This document shows positions 35,188-43,511 of a DNA stretch of 62,561 nt, piece by piece. The notes beneath the pieces are model-generated. The model was not told the origin of the DNA. It worked only from the letters and a program-made list of their open reading frames with translations, and did not search any database. Position 1 is the first letter of the stretch, and every line of letters begins with the position of its first letter. This DNA comes from CAZWSX01 sp964636985 (GTDB taxonomy: Bacteria > Planctomycetota > Planctomycetia > Pirellulales > Pirellulaceae): positions 1 to 62,561 of the forward strand of contig CAZWSX010000033.1 in assembly GCA_964636985.1 (NCBI GenBank), in the 5' to 3' direction. A program made the translations under genes and the position numbers.

Positions 35188-36410
35188 AAACGCAGTACGG
35201 CGTCGCACCTCTCGGTCTCTTGTTCACTTTGAAAGTACATGGTGATTTCGCCATCGGAACTCACGGCCGTCGGTAAACCGCCCCACATGTAGGCGGACCG
35301 TGCAGCCGTGGTTCGCGCCCCCAACTGATTGCCCACCAGCGGATGAGACTCGACCAGCGCGCCCACCGCCAACAGTGCTCGATCGTCAAAAACAACGGCC
35401 CCATCCACGGCGGCTAGCTCCAGCAAGCGTCGCTTACTCGAGTTCGACGAGGCCAACGCGCCGATCGGAATGCTCTTCAGCAGTCGTGCAAACACCGATT
35501 GCCCCGAGGTCGCATCCGTTTTTGCTCCGGATAGCCATCCCTCGGCGATGATGCTCTCGGGATTGAGAATGTGCCCCTTCATGCAATGCAGAGGGTCGTA
35601 AATGAATAGCCCGCCTCGACGAGCGAAACTGAGTTCCAGCACGTCTTCCAGAAGATTTGCGGCGATGACATCGTGCCCCAGGCAATGCGCCACGGTTCGA
35701 CGAAACGCATGGACGTCGACCAATTTCCATCTCCCTTGGCGACGCATGGCCAGGACGCCTGCCTGGTTCATGATGACGATATCGCCAAATGGCGTCGCAT
35801 GCGCGACGATGTCATCCGCCGCCATGACTTGATGCACGGGCTGCAAAAAGCTGGGAACAAATCCACTCGGCTGGCATGAAGGCTTGCGCTCGTGAGAGAC
35901 CTCGGCATAGTCGAGCAGGCGCAGCTCAGGATCGACTGCCAGATACACGCAGGGTGACGAGGCAATTTGATCCAAGAACTTTTGAAGGCTCGGTTGGGTC
36001 ACATCGCCATGCCCCTCGCCCGGCCTGATCAGCAAGTTGAGCAAGACAGGATTGTTTTCATTGGTGCGACGAACCAATCCTCCGAGGAATTTCAGCAGCC
36101 GCGGCCAGTTGACGAGCGACGAGTGGATTTTCAGCCACTCGATCACCACATGTTCCAGCAAAACATCGGTCAAACCCGGCAGTTCAGAGAACTTGTCGAG
36201 CGGCAGGTTGCCCGATAGGCGTAGCATCGCCTCCAACAGTTGTGCGATTGCGGGAGTCAGCTCGAAGTGGTCGCAAAACTCGATCGGCGTTTGATCGATA
36301 ACCAACGAGTATCGATTTGGCCCGCAAGGTGCCGTGTACCAATGCGGCACCAAAGCGATCATTTCCCGGCCAAGTTCTCGGACGATGCCGCTTAGGACAT
36401 CTGCCTCCAT
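35184..36410 (-). CDS. protein with degenerate diadenylate-cyclase (DAC/DisA_N)-like domain
   Basis: 408 residues, soluble. The C-terminal 75 residues resemble the end of the DAC domain that makes c-di-AMP: VDGAVVFDDRALLAVGALVE carries the DGA metal motif (Asp336), and LGARTTAARSA sits where LGxRHRAA should be. The RHR motif is thus RTT (366-368). It then ends with AVSSDGEITMYF, the usual last strand. The first 330 residues are not recognised and could be a sensor part. Either a divergent cyclase, a c-di-AMP-binding pseudoenzyme, or another fold. Its 3' end overlaps the kinase gene by a few bases. Confidence 0.55.
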   Translation of the reverse strand: MEADVLSGIVRELGREMIALVPHWYTAPCGPNRYSLVIDQTPIEFCDHFELTPAIAQLLEAMLRLSGNLPLDKFSELPGLTDVLLEHVVIEWLKIHSSLVNWPRLLKFLGGLVRRTNENNPVLLNLLIRPGEGHGDVTQPSLQKFLDQIASSPCVYLAVDPELRLLDYAEVSHERKPSCQPSGFVPSFLQPVHQVMAADDIVAHATPFGDIVIMNQAGVLAMRRQGRWKLVDVHAFRRTVAHCLGHDVIAANLLEDVLELSFARRGGLFIYDPLHCMKGHILNPESIIAEGWLSGAKTDATSGQSVFARLLKSIPIGALASSNSSKRRLLELAAVDGAVVFDDRALLAVGALVESHPLVGNQLGARTTAARSAYMWGGLPTAVSSDGEITMYFQSEQETERCDAVLRF

Positions 36411-36467
36411 GTCTTCCCCTTCGCGACAGAAGCTTAAACGACAAATCCATTGCCAGCAAAGCGGGGC

Positions 36468-37733
36468 TCAGAAGCGAACTTGCAAATTCGTCATCACAAA
36501 CGCTCCTGAGCCAATGTCGATTCGATCCCTCAGGCTACTTCCGCCAATCTGATTCTGGCCGACTCCATAGTAGCGATCAAAGGCGTAGCCGCCGCAAAAG
36601 TCTAAAGCTCCGTGCTTCCATAGGCTGTATTGCATTCCGCCAAAAATCCGCTTCTCAAAACCCATGAATCGATCGGCAAGCTGTTCGCGAGCGGCCAAAA
36701 AATACGCCTCCTGCAGTGATTCAAACCCTCCATAAAGGCTGACGGTTTCAGTCAAGCGGTAACTCGTGCGGAAATTCACGTTGACAATCGGCATGTACAT
36801 GACACTGACAGTCAGATTCTCGTACGGAAGCCACGTTACAGAAAACGGTACGCCCACCGAAGCATGGAATGTTTCCGAGGGATTCCACTGATACGAAAGG
36901 CCTGGCAAGGGAAAAGTGAAATTTCCTACCGGCGAGTACATCAACATGAACATCCACATGTCTCGTTCGTTCCTGGCGGGAACTTGCAGAAACGACATGA
37001 AGCCGATGTTCATCTCGTGAATGCTATGAAACGGCACGTCGCTAGCGGAACCGAAATTGATTCCAGCCATGGCCGTCCAGCCATTTTCGAACCGGTGCAT
37101 GTAATTCGTTCCCAGGCTCACGTTATAGAGTTCCTCGGGAAAGAACTGCCCCGAATCAGGCAGCATCGCGCTCGTGGAGAACGTCGAGCCCTGCACGCCA
37201 ATCGAAAGCATGACCATGTCGGTGCCATCGCCCCACACCGGCGCGCCCACATTAAGACGTTGGCGAAACACAGACAGCTTCGAACCGAGGCTCGACGTGT
37301 CGGCCGATGGATACCATGTGACGCCATAGCCAGGACCACCCATCCCAGGACCACCCATCCCAGGACCACCCATCCCAGGACCACCCATCCCTGGACCGCC
37401 CATCCCCGGACCACCCATACCAGGGCCCCTCATTCCCGGCCCGTTCATACCTGCCCCGCTCATTCCCAGCCCGCCGAAACCGCGATTCAGCGTCCCCGTT
37501 GCCGCCGACTTTTCATCCGAATCGACCTCGTCTCGCTCCACAGAAATGGAATCGGCGATTGGGGCTGCGAAAGATTGCCCCGGAAATGGATCGTCATCCC
37601 GAAACTCATCGGAAAAGTAACTGCCGCGATCGGACTCACGCCGTGTCAACTCATCGTCACCCCATACGATGGTGCAGCAGGACAGCGCCATCAGCGCTAC
37701 CAGTAGTGGCGATCCATGACGAATCCGTGTCAT
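36468..37733 (-). CDS. secreted probable outer-membrane beta-barrel protein with GMGGP repeats
   Basis: 421 residues from ATG 37733 with AGGA upstream. A signal peptide (PLLVALMALSCCTIVWG) is followed by an acidic linker, then GMSGAGMNGPGMRGP and seven GMGGP pentamers. The last 260 residues alternate short amphipathic strands (FENGWTAMAGINFGSA, PVGNFTFPLPGLSYQWNP, YRLTETVSLYGGFES) and end with TNLQVRF, a terminal aromatic as in outer-membrane barrels. Similar to barrel families seen in planctomycetes, possibly DUF6268; function unknown. Confidence 0.65.
   Translation of the reverse strand: MTRIRHGSPLLVALMALSCCTIVWGDDELTRRESDRGSYFSDEFRDDDPFPGQSFAAPIADSISVERDEVDSDEKSAATGTLNRGFGGLGMSGAGMNGPGMRGPGMGGPGMGGPGMGGPGMGGPGMGGPGMGGPGYGVTWYPSADTSSLGSKLSVFRQRLNVGAPVWGDGTDMVMLSIGVQGSTFSTSAMLPDSGQFFPEELYNVSLGTNYMHRFENGWTAMAGINFGSASDVPFHSIHEMNIGFMSFLQVPARNERDMWMFMLMYSPVGNFTFPLPGLSYQWNPSETFHASVGVPFSVTWLPYENLTVSVMYMPIVNVNFRTSYRLTETVSLYGGFESLQEAYFLAAREQLADRFMGFEKRIFGGMQYSLWKHGALDFCGGYAFDRYYGVGQNQIGGSSLRDRIDIGSGAFVMTNLQVRF
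37327..37460 (-). repeat. 15-bp coding minisatellite (GMGGP repeats)
   Basis: A 15-bp unit, cccaggaccacccat on the plus strand, repeats about seven times with near identity and two or three more times with changes. It is in frame and encodes Gly-Met-Gly-Gly-Pro. The central copies are identical at DNA level, which points to recent slippage. Confidence 0.85.
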
Positions 37734-38074
37734 TCGATGTTCCTGCCTACACAAACGTAATTCTTTCGCGCTTCCCTGCTGTCAGTTAGCCGCGAGGCGA
37801 ACTCTCGCTGTTTGATCCCACGGCGTCTAGAAAACTTCCGACCGCAAAGCCTTAAAGGCCGGCGAATTGACAATTCTTGACATCGCCAAGCTTCCGCAAC
37901 TTACCGGGCTCGCCGAACCCTGTGCGAAAGATGCCAACACTGCGAATCAATCGAGCAGTGGTGCGCCGGACTGAGAGTGGTTCAGGCATTCATCGGAGGC
38001 GACCTAGCCTGTACACGACTGCCCGATCAAGAGTTCGAGTGAATGCCATTTTCCGAACTCGACGTTGTTCGATG

Positions 38075-39601
38075 TTACCGATGCACATCGGCGGAATGCG
38101 TTTCAACCGTTGGCAAGGGGCTTTCAGCCGGCCCGCCGACCACACTACCATCGGGTGCGAACCGCGAGCCGTGGCACGGGCAGTCCCATGTTTGCTCCCC
38201 CGTGTTCCACCGCACCATGCAACCCATGTGAGTGCAGTAGGCGGAGACCACGTTCACTTCGCCGTTGCGAGTGCGCGAACACGCTACGGTTTGACCATCG
38301 AGGGTCAGAATCTTTCCATCCCCACAGGCGACTTCGTCGGTCGATGCTCCTTCGGTCGTGCTCAAACGGTCTTGGAGCATCTTCAACGGGTAGTCGATGT
38401 TCTCTCGCACGTAGTTTAAGAGACCACCCTTCACGGGCAAACGTTGCGGGTGAAACAATTCCGCCCAGGGGTTGCTCCGTCCAGTGATGACATCGAGCGC
38501 CATTAAACCCGATAAAGTTCCAAGCGTAAAACCATTCCCGCCAAACCCCGTCGCAATGAACTGCCGTTCTCCCACCGGTCCGATCAGCGGCAGGCCATCT
38601 TGCGTTTCGACTACCTGGCCCGACCAGCGGTGGTTAACTTTGGCTTCTGGCAAAAACGTATGGAGACGAGCTTCGAGTCTTTCAAAACGTTCCCGCGCAT
38701 CGTTCGCTTGTCCGGTCTTGTGATCCTCGCCTCCTAAGATCACCTGATCGGAATCTGTCCCCGGCAGCACCCGCAGGTAGTTGTAGGGATTGGAAGTATC
38801 CCAGTAGAGAGCATCGGGCACTCGGCCGCTGCGAACCTCAGCCGAGATCGCATACGAAGTGTACGGGTGAAGTTGCGACAGCATGTTGAGCCCGGAGACT
38901 AAACCTGTTCTCCCTTGCAGGGGAACATGCGTGGCAACGACAACATGACCACAGGTGATCCAGTGCTCGCCACAGCGGATCCGAATGCCAGTGCTGTCGA
39001 ACTCGGTAACTTCGGCATGCTCGAAGATCTTGCACTTGTCGCGATTCAGCAATTTCGCCAGGCCCTGGATGTACTTGAGCGGATGGATGCGGGCCTGTTG
39101 CAAATACCGAACGCCTGGCCGGCCGCAGATTTCGACATTCGGCACAAAGTCCGCGGCGAACCCCAATTGCCGGGCGAGCGTCGCTTCGTCATGCAGGTCG
39201 GTACTCTCGTCTTCTTCGCCATCCCAGGCCTCATGCAAGATGCCAGGCACGCGCTGAAAATCGCATTCAATCTTGTTCGCTTCGGCAATCGCTGCGATGC
39301 GGTCGATAGCAATCTGCCCGCCGTCCAGCACCGCTTGCGCGCCGCGTTCCCCCACTATGTCGACCATTTTCCTCAAACGGAGATCGAGAACCTGGGTCAA
39401 GTGCGCCGTTGTGCGGGACGTTTCACCACTTCCAATCTCGTCCCGCTCCAGTACGGCCACGCGCATTCCGGCCGCGTTCAGGATGTGAGCCGTCGTCAGT
39501 CCCGTGAAACCGCCTCCCACGACTACAACATCAAACGTCTCGTCCGCGGTAACAGTGGGAAAGTGCCGACGCGGCACATCGGTCCAGAGAGAAGTCTTCA
39601 T
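38075..39601 (-). CDS. FAD-dependent oxidoreductase with C-terminal Rieske domain
   Basis: 508 residues from ATG 39601, preceded by AAGGAG; the open frame extends upstream without reason. The N-terminal DAO-type flavin fold shows DVVVVGGGFTGLTTA, VLERDEIGSGETSR and a later IATGFGGNGFTLGT. The C-terminus (about 415-500) is a Rieske [2Fe-2S] domain with CTHMGC and CPCHGSRF. Such fusions of glycine-oxidase-like flavoproteins with Rieske domains occur in stress-linked gene sets; substrate unknown. It is divergent from ligD, and each has its own sigma-54-like promoter in the 198-base gap. Confidence 0.9.
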   Translation of the reverse strand: MKTSLWTDVPRRHFPTVTADETFDVVVVGGGFTGLTTAHILNAAGMRVAVLERDEIGSGETSRTTAHLTQVLDLRLRKMVDIVGERGAQAVLDGGQIAIDRIAAIAEANKIECDFQRVPGILHEAWDGEEDESTDLHDEATLARQLGFAADFVPNVEICGRPGVRYLQQARIHPLKYIQGLAKLLNRDKCKIFEHAEVTEFDSTGIRIRCGEHWITCGHVVVATHVPLQGRTGLVSGLNMLSQLHPYTSYAISAEVRSGRVPDALYWDTSNPYNYLRVLPGTDSDQVILGGEDHKTGQANDARERFERLEARLHTFLPEAKVNHRWSGQVVETQDGLPLIGPVGERQFIATGFGGNGFTLGTLSGLMALDVITGRSNPWAELFHPQRLPVKGGLLNYVRENIDYPLKMLQDRLSTTEGASTDEVACGDGKILTLDGQTVACSRTRNGEVNVVSAYCTHMGCMVRWNTGEQTWDCPCHGSRFAPDGSVVGGPAESPLPTVETHSADVHR

Positions 39602-39644
39602 GGTCGGCTCCTTAAGATCGTAACGGTGTTCCAGAGACGACAAT

Positions 39645-39659
39645 GCAAGCCGTGTGCCC
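39645..39659 (-). promoter_or_regulatory. candidate sigma-54 promoter for FAD-Rieske gene
   Basis: On the minus strand GGGCAC-ACGGC-TTGC matches TGGCAC-N5-TTGC at 9 of 10 positions. It lies 44 bases before the gene start at 39601, an ideal distance for a short leader with the AAGGAG site. Confidence 0.6.
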
Positions 39660-39676
39660 GACGCGCTTCTTAATGC

Positions 39677-39691
39677 TGGCACAACAGTTGC
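39677..39691 (+). promoter_or_regulatory. sigma-54 promoter for ligD (perfect consensus)
   Basis: TGGCAC-AACAG-TTGC is an exact match to the 10 consensus bases with correct spacing. It points to ligD, whose ATG is 109 bases downstream. It is back to back with the promoter of the FAD-Rieske gene. Confidence 0.65.
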
Positions 39692-39799
39692 CCCCTACCA
39701 TGTCAGTCGGAAATCGAGCAACGAGCCTCAGCCTGCTGCTCTCCCACGCGGCACATTGGCCGCAACGAAATCAACACGCCAGCACATGCAACGCGTCTC

Positions 39800-42427
39800 A
39801 TGGGACTCAAGGAATACAAACGCAAACGCAATTTTCGGCGTACGAAAGAGCCTCGCGGCAACGTCGCCGCGCGTAAAGGCTCGTCGTTCACCGTCCAAAA
39901 GCACGCCGCGAGTCATCTGCACTACGATTTCCGCCTTGAACTGGACGGCGTGCTGAAAAGCTGGGCCGTGCCGAAGGGCCCCTCACTCGATCCCAGCGTC
40001 AAGCGGTTGGCCGTGGCCGTCGAAGATCATCCCGTCAGCTACGGCACGTTCGAGGGAACGATCCCCCAAGGCGAGTACGGCGGCGGAACCGTCATGCTGT
40101 GGGACCACGGCACATGGGAGCCCAGCGATGATCCGCACATGGGCTTCGAGCAAGGAAAGCTCAAGTTCACGCTGCACGGCGAAAAGCTGCATGGTGGTTG
40201 GACCCTGGTGCAAAGCAGCGGCGACCGGCAGCATTCCGATCGCAACTGGCTGCTGATCAAATCACGCGATGAGGAGGCTCGCAGCGAAAGCGATTTCGAC
40301 ATCCTGGCCGAAGAGGACGCCAGCGTCTCGACAGGACGCGAAATGGACGAAATCACCGCCAACGCCCATCCTCGCAAGCCCCGCCCTCATAAAGCCCGCT
40401 CTCGTAACTCACGCTCTGGTAACTCACATCCTCGCAAAACCGAGCCCGACACAACTGCGAAGAAGCGGCGCCGCCAAAAAAGTGTTGGCCACAAACACGC
40501 CTTTCCACGCCAGATTGAAGTGCAACTGGCGATTCTCACCGACAAAGCGCCAGCAGGCGATGAGTGGTTTCACGAAATCAAGTTCGATGGCTACCGCATG
40601 GTTTGCTTCCTCAAAGACCAACACGTGCGGATGGTAACCAGAAACCAGCAAGATTGGACGGAGCGTTTGCCCGTGATCGTCGAGGCCGCACAACACTTGT
40701 CGGTGGCGGACGCCGTGCTCGACGGCGAAGTCGTCGCCCTGCGCGACGACGGTACCACCAATTTCCAAGACCTGCAAAACGCCTTTCGCACTTCGTCGCA
40801 AGCGAAGCTGGTGTACTACGTTTTCGATTTGCTTTATCTCGACGGCATCGATCTGCGCTCAGAGCCGCTTTCGATTCGCAAGGATAAACTCAAAGCACTG
40901 CTCGAAGGCGAGAAAAAGACCTCCCGGTTGCGATACTCCGATCACGTTGTCGGTCATGGAGATGAGTTTCTCGAGCAAGCAAAAAAACGAGGCCTGGAAG
41001 GAATCGTCTGCAAGCGCGGCGACCGGCCTTATCAATCGGGCCGCACCTCCGGCTGGATCAAGGTCAAATGTCTCCAGCGCGAGGAATTCGTCATCGGGGG
41101 CTTCACCGATCCGCAAGGTTCGCGGGTGGGTCTGGGGGCGCTCCTGCTGGGCTATTTCGACAAAGCCGACCACCTTCATTACGTAGGCAAGGTGGGAACA
41201 GGCTTCGATAATAAGTTGCTGAAGCCGCTGCGCCAGCAGTTGCAATCTTTGGAACGCAAGAGCTCGCCTTTCGTCGCCGACGATCTAGACAAGATTCCGG
41301 CAGCGCGCCGGCACTGGGTGCGACCAAAACTGGTCGCGCAAATTGCCTACGGCAGCCGCACCAACGATGGCATTTTGCGGCACTCCTCGTTTCAAGGACT
41401 TCGCGAAGACAAACCCGCAGGTGACGTGATGGACGAACAACCGCAAACCACGCCAGCCGTCCGTCGGAAAACCAAAGCCAAGTCGACGAACGCAAGCAAG
41501 CCGGCCGCGTCGCCTCGCAAGACCGCTACCACCGCCGCGGATGCTCGCCTGACGCATCCCGAACGCGTCCTGTACCCGGAATTAGGTGTGACTAAGCGAG
41601 AGCTTGCGGACTACTTCGAAGCGGTCGCCGAATGGCTTCTGCCGCACGCGTCGCGGCGTCCTCTGTCACTGATCCGTTGCCCGGAAGGCCAAGGGCGCTC
41701 CTGCTTCTTTCAAAAGCATCCCATTCGCGGCACGCCGGAGGAGTTGCCCCGCATTCCCATCCGAGAGAAGGACGAGACCGAGAACTATTTGTACATCACC
41801 AGCCGCGACCATCTCGTCGCACTGGCTCAAATGAGCGCACTCGAGATCCACGCGTGGGGCTCACGTATCGACAAATTGGAATACCCCGATCGTCTCGTCT
41901 TCGATCTCGATCCCGCCCCAGAGGTTCCATGGAAAACGCACGTCGCGTGTGCTCGGGAAGTCCGAACGTTTTTGCAGGAATTGGGACTGGAAACATTCGT
42001 GAAAACAACCGGCGGGAAGGGCCTGCACTTGGTCGCTCCGATTGCCCGCACGCACGAGTGGGACGATGCAAAGTCGTTTTGCGAACAAGTCGCAACCGCG
42101 ATCACCGCAGCGCGCCCCGACATGTACACGGCCAACATGTCGAAAAAAGCCCGCACCGGAAAAGTGTTCATCGATTACCTGCGCAACGGCCGCGGCGCGA
42201 CGTCGGTGGTGCCGTATACGCCCCGCGCTCGCGATACGGCCAGCGTTTCGATGCCGCTGGCGTGGGGAGAACTCTCGGCCAAATGGCCCTCAGACCACTT
42301 CACGTTGCGAAACACCTTGAAGCGTGTGGCGGAATTGAAAGCCGATCCATGGCGAGAAATCGACTCGCTCAAACAAAGGCTAACTCAACCCGCAAAGGCC
42401 TTGGCGAAACTCACCCAGAACACTTAA
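39800..42427 (+). CDS. ligD: multifunctional DNA ligase D
   Basis: 875 residues in the order phosphoesterase, ligase, polymerase, as in Pseudomonas LigD. The 3'-phosphoesterase domain has HLHYDFRLELDGVLKSWAVP and IPQGEYGGGTV. A basic His/Arg/Ser linker (about 185-235) follows. The ATP-dependent ligase has the adenylated Lys261 in EIKFDGYRM and later GLEGIVCKRGD and GWIKVK. After a second linker comes the primase/polymerase domain with RVLYPELGVTK, the catalytic pair Asp702/Asp704 in LVFDLDPAP, and KTTGGKGLHLVAP. It repairs double-strand breaks by end joining with Ku, which is not encoded in this window. Confidence 0.95.
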   Translation: MGLKEYKRKRNFRRTKEPRGNVAARKGSSFTVQKHAASHLHYDFRLELDGVLKSWAVPKGPSLDPSVKRLAVAVEDHPVSYGTFEGTIPQGEYGGGTVMLWDHGTWEPSDDPHMGFEQGKLKFTLHGEKLHGGWTLVQSSGDRQHSDRNWLLIKSRDEEARSESDFDILAEEDASVSTGREMDEITANAHPRKPRPHKARSRNSRSGNSHPRKTEPDTTAKKRRRQKSVGHKHAFPRQIEVQLAILTDKAPAGDEWFHEIKFDGYRMVCFLKDQHVRMVTRNQQDWTERLPVIVEAAQHLSVADAVLDGEVVALRDDGTTNFQDLQNAFRTSSQAKLVYYVFDLLYLDGIDLRSEPLSIRKDKLKALLEGEKKTSRLRYSDHVVGHGDEFLEQAKKRGLEGIVCKRGDRPYQSGRTSGWIKVKCLQREEFVIGGFTDPQGSRVGLGALLLGYFDKADHLHYVGKVGTGFDNKLLKPLRQQLQSLERKSSPFVADDLDKIPAARRHWVRPKLVAQIAYGSRTNDGILRHSSFQGLREDKPAGDVMDEQPQTTPAVRRKTKAKSTNASKPAASPRKTATTAADARLTHPERVLYPELGVTKRELADYFEAVAEWLLPHASRRPLSLIRCPEGQGRSCFFQKHPIRGTPEELPRIPIREKDETENYLYITSRDHLVALAQMSALEIHAWGSRIDKLEYPDRLVFDLDPAPEVPWKTHVACAREVRTFLQELGLETFVKTTGGKGLHLVAPIARTHEWDDAKSFCEQVATAITAARPDMYTANMSKKARTGKVFIDYLRNGRGATSVVPYTPRARDTASVSMPLAWGELSAKWPSDHFTLRNTLKRVAELKADPWREIDSLKQRLTQPAKALAKLTQNT

Positions 42428-42482
42428 GCACAAATCCTCTCGAAGCTTTCAACGCTGCTAATCCCGAGCATGGTGTTATCCG

Positions 42483-42890
42483 TTAGCTAGTCGTTTTTGT
42501 GGGTCGCAGCTCCCACGACACTGTGGCCGTCCACGGCCGTTTGCCCGCCGCAGTTGCCGAGGAATCAGGAAGCCGCTGGAACTCGATCTGCTCGGTGCCA
42601 CTGGTCCCCTTCAAGGCGAATTCGGCTTTTCCCCGATCTGCCGCTTGCGTGGTGCACACGGCGTCTTTGTCGTCGTCCAGATGGCACAAGATCACGCACG
42701 TCTGGCCCGCATCGACGTCCTGAAGGACAAGATTGTGCGGCGAGATCTCCACGTCCTGCCCGCAGTACACTTTGTGAGGGAGATAGAACTGGGGGCTCGG
42801 CATTCCATCGACAAAGATCTGCAGGCACGCGAGCCAACTGCCGCGTTGAGGCGTCTCGTGCATCACGATTCCAGTAATGTGAAGTTCCAT
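42483..42890 (-). CDS. hypothetical protein
   Basis: 135 residues from ATG 42890, which overlaps the stop of the preceding gene as TGATG (a GTG lies 3 bases upstream). The sequence is beta-rich and soluble: LHITGIVMHETPQRG, CLQIFVDGMPSPQFYLPHKV, DVEISPHNLVLQDVDAGQ, ending with TATVSWELRP. No family recognised. Translational coupling to the GSP17M-like gene suggests a joint role. Confidence 0.6.
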   Translation of the reverse strand: MELHITGIVMHETPQRGSWLACLQIFVDGMPSPQFYLPHKVYCGQDVEISPHNLVLQDVDAGQTCVILCHLDDDKDAVCTTQAADRGKAEFALKGTSGTEQIEFQRLPDSSATAAGKRPWTATVSWELRPTKTTS

Positions 42891-43435
42891 CACACATTTC
42901 CTTGGCTAGGCTGCTGCGACGGTTTTTGCGCGAGGCCAACCTCTTCGGGCCCTCTGATCAGCCCACCATGTTGTCGGATCACCCGCGAAGCGGTCCCGCT
43001 CATCGATCCGCCATCGACGGTGACAAGCGTTCGCCCTTCTTTGACATCGCGTTCGTAAATGCCGGCTTCCACCTCGCTAAGTCCCAATCCCATCAGCGCT
43101 CCCCCTAGCCCCGCCATCGCGCCGCCCGTTGCGGCACTCGAGAGCAATACCCCTAGCGTCCCTCCAACAATCGCGGGCCCAACTCCCGGCAGCGCGCCCG
43201 CGAGAATACCAATGCCCCACAGTGCTCCTACTCCCGCCCCTGTGACTGCGCCTGTCGCGGCCCCGGCCGCTACTTCATCGGCCTCTTGCTGCGTGTCCTT
43301 TGCCTCGCCGTTGCGAGAAAGAATTCCGATCTGTTTTTCACTAAACCCCGCCGACTTGAGATCGATCACTGTTTGCTGAGCCGATTGGGGATTCACAAAG
43401 ACGCCCACGATTGTGTTGTGGAATGATCGAGCCAT
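42890..43435 (-). CDS. general stress protein 17M-like, glycine-zipper protein
   Basis: 181 residues. The N-terminus (NTIVGVFVNPQSAQQTVIDL, then GFSEKQIGILSR) matches the GSP17M/YflT-type domain of general stress proteins. A central Gly/Ala-rich segment (AAGAATGAVTGAGVGALWGI, and later LGGALMGLGLS) is a glycine zipper likely to associate with membranes. The C-terminus has a small domain with GRTLVTVDGG. It is followed by the overlapping hypothetical gene and preceded by the Gfo/Idh gene 76 bases upstream, perhaps in one operon. Confidence 0.75.
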   Translation of the reverse strand: MARSFHNTIVGVFVNPQSAQQTVIDLKSAGFSEKQIGILSRNGEAKDTQQEADEVAAGAATGAVTGAGVGALWGIGILAGALPGVGPAIVGGTLGVLLSSAATGGAMAGLGGALMGLGLSEVEAGIYERDVKEGRTLVTVDGGSMSGTASRVIRQHGGLIRGPEEVGLAQKPSQQPSQGNV

Positions 43436-43511
43436 TACTCCCTCCTCACCAACTAAGAACGCTACAACTCGGCCCTACCGTGACTCATGACCATGCTCTT
43501 AGCAGCGCAGA

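Noticed and set aside
37327..37460. Regular repeats that could suggest a CRISPR array
   Set aside because: Units are 15 bp without spacers and lie in frame in an exported protein; no cas genes nearby.
43436..43511. Sigma-54 site before the GSP17M-like gene
   Set aside because: The best candidate has the wrong spacing by one base; the gene is more likely read from the promoter of the Gfo/Idh gene.
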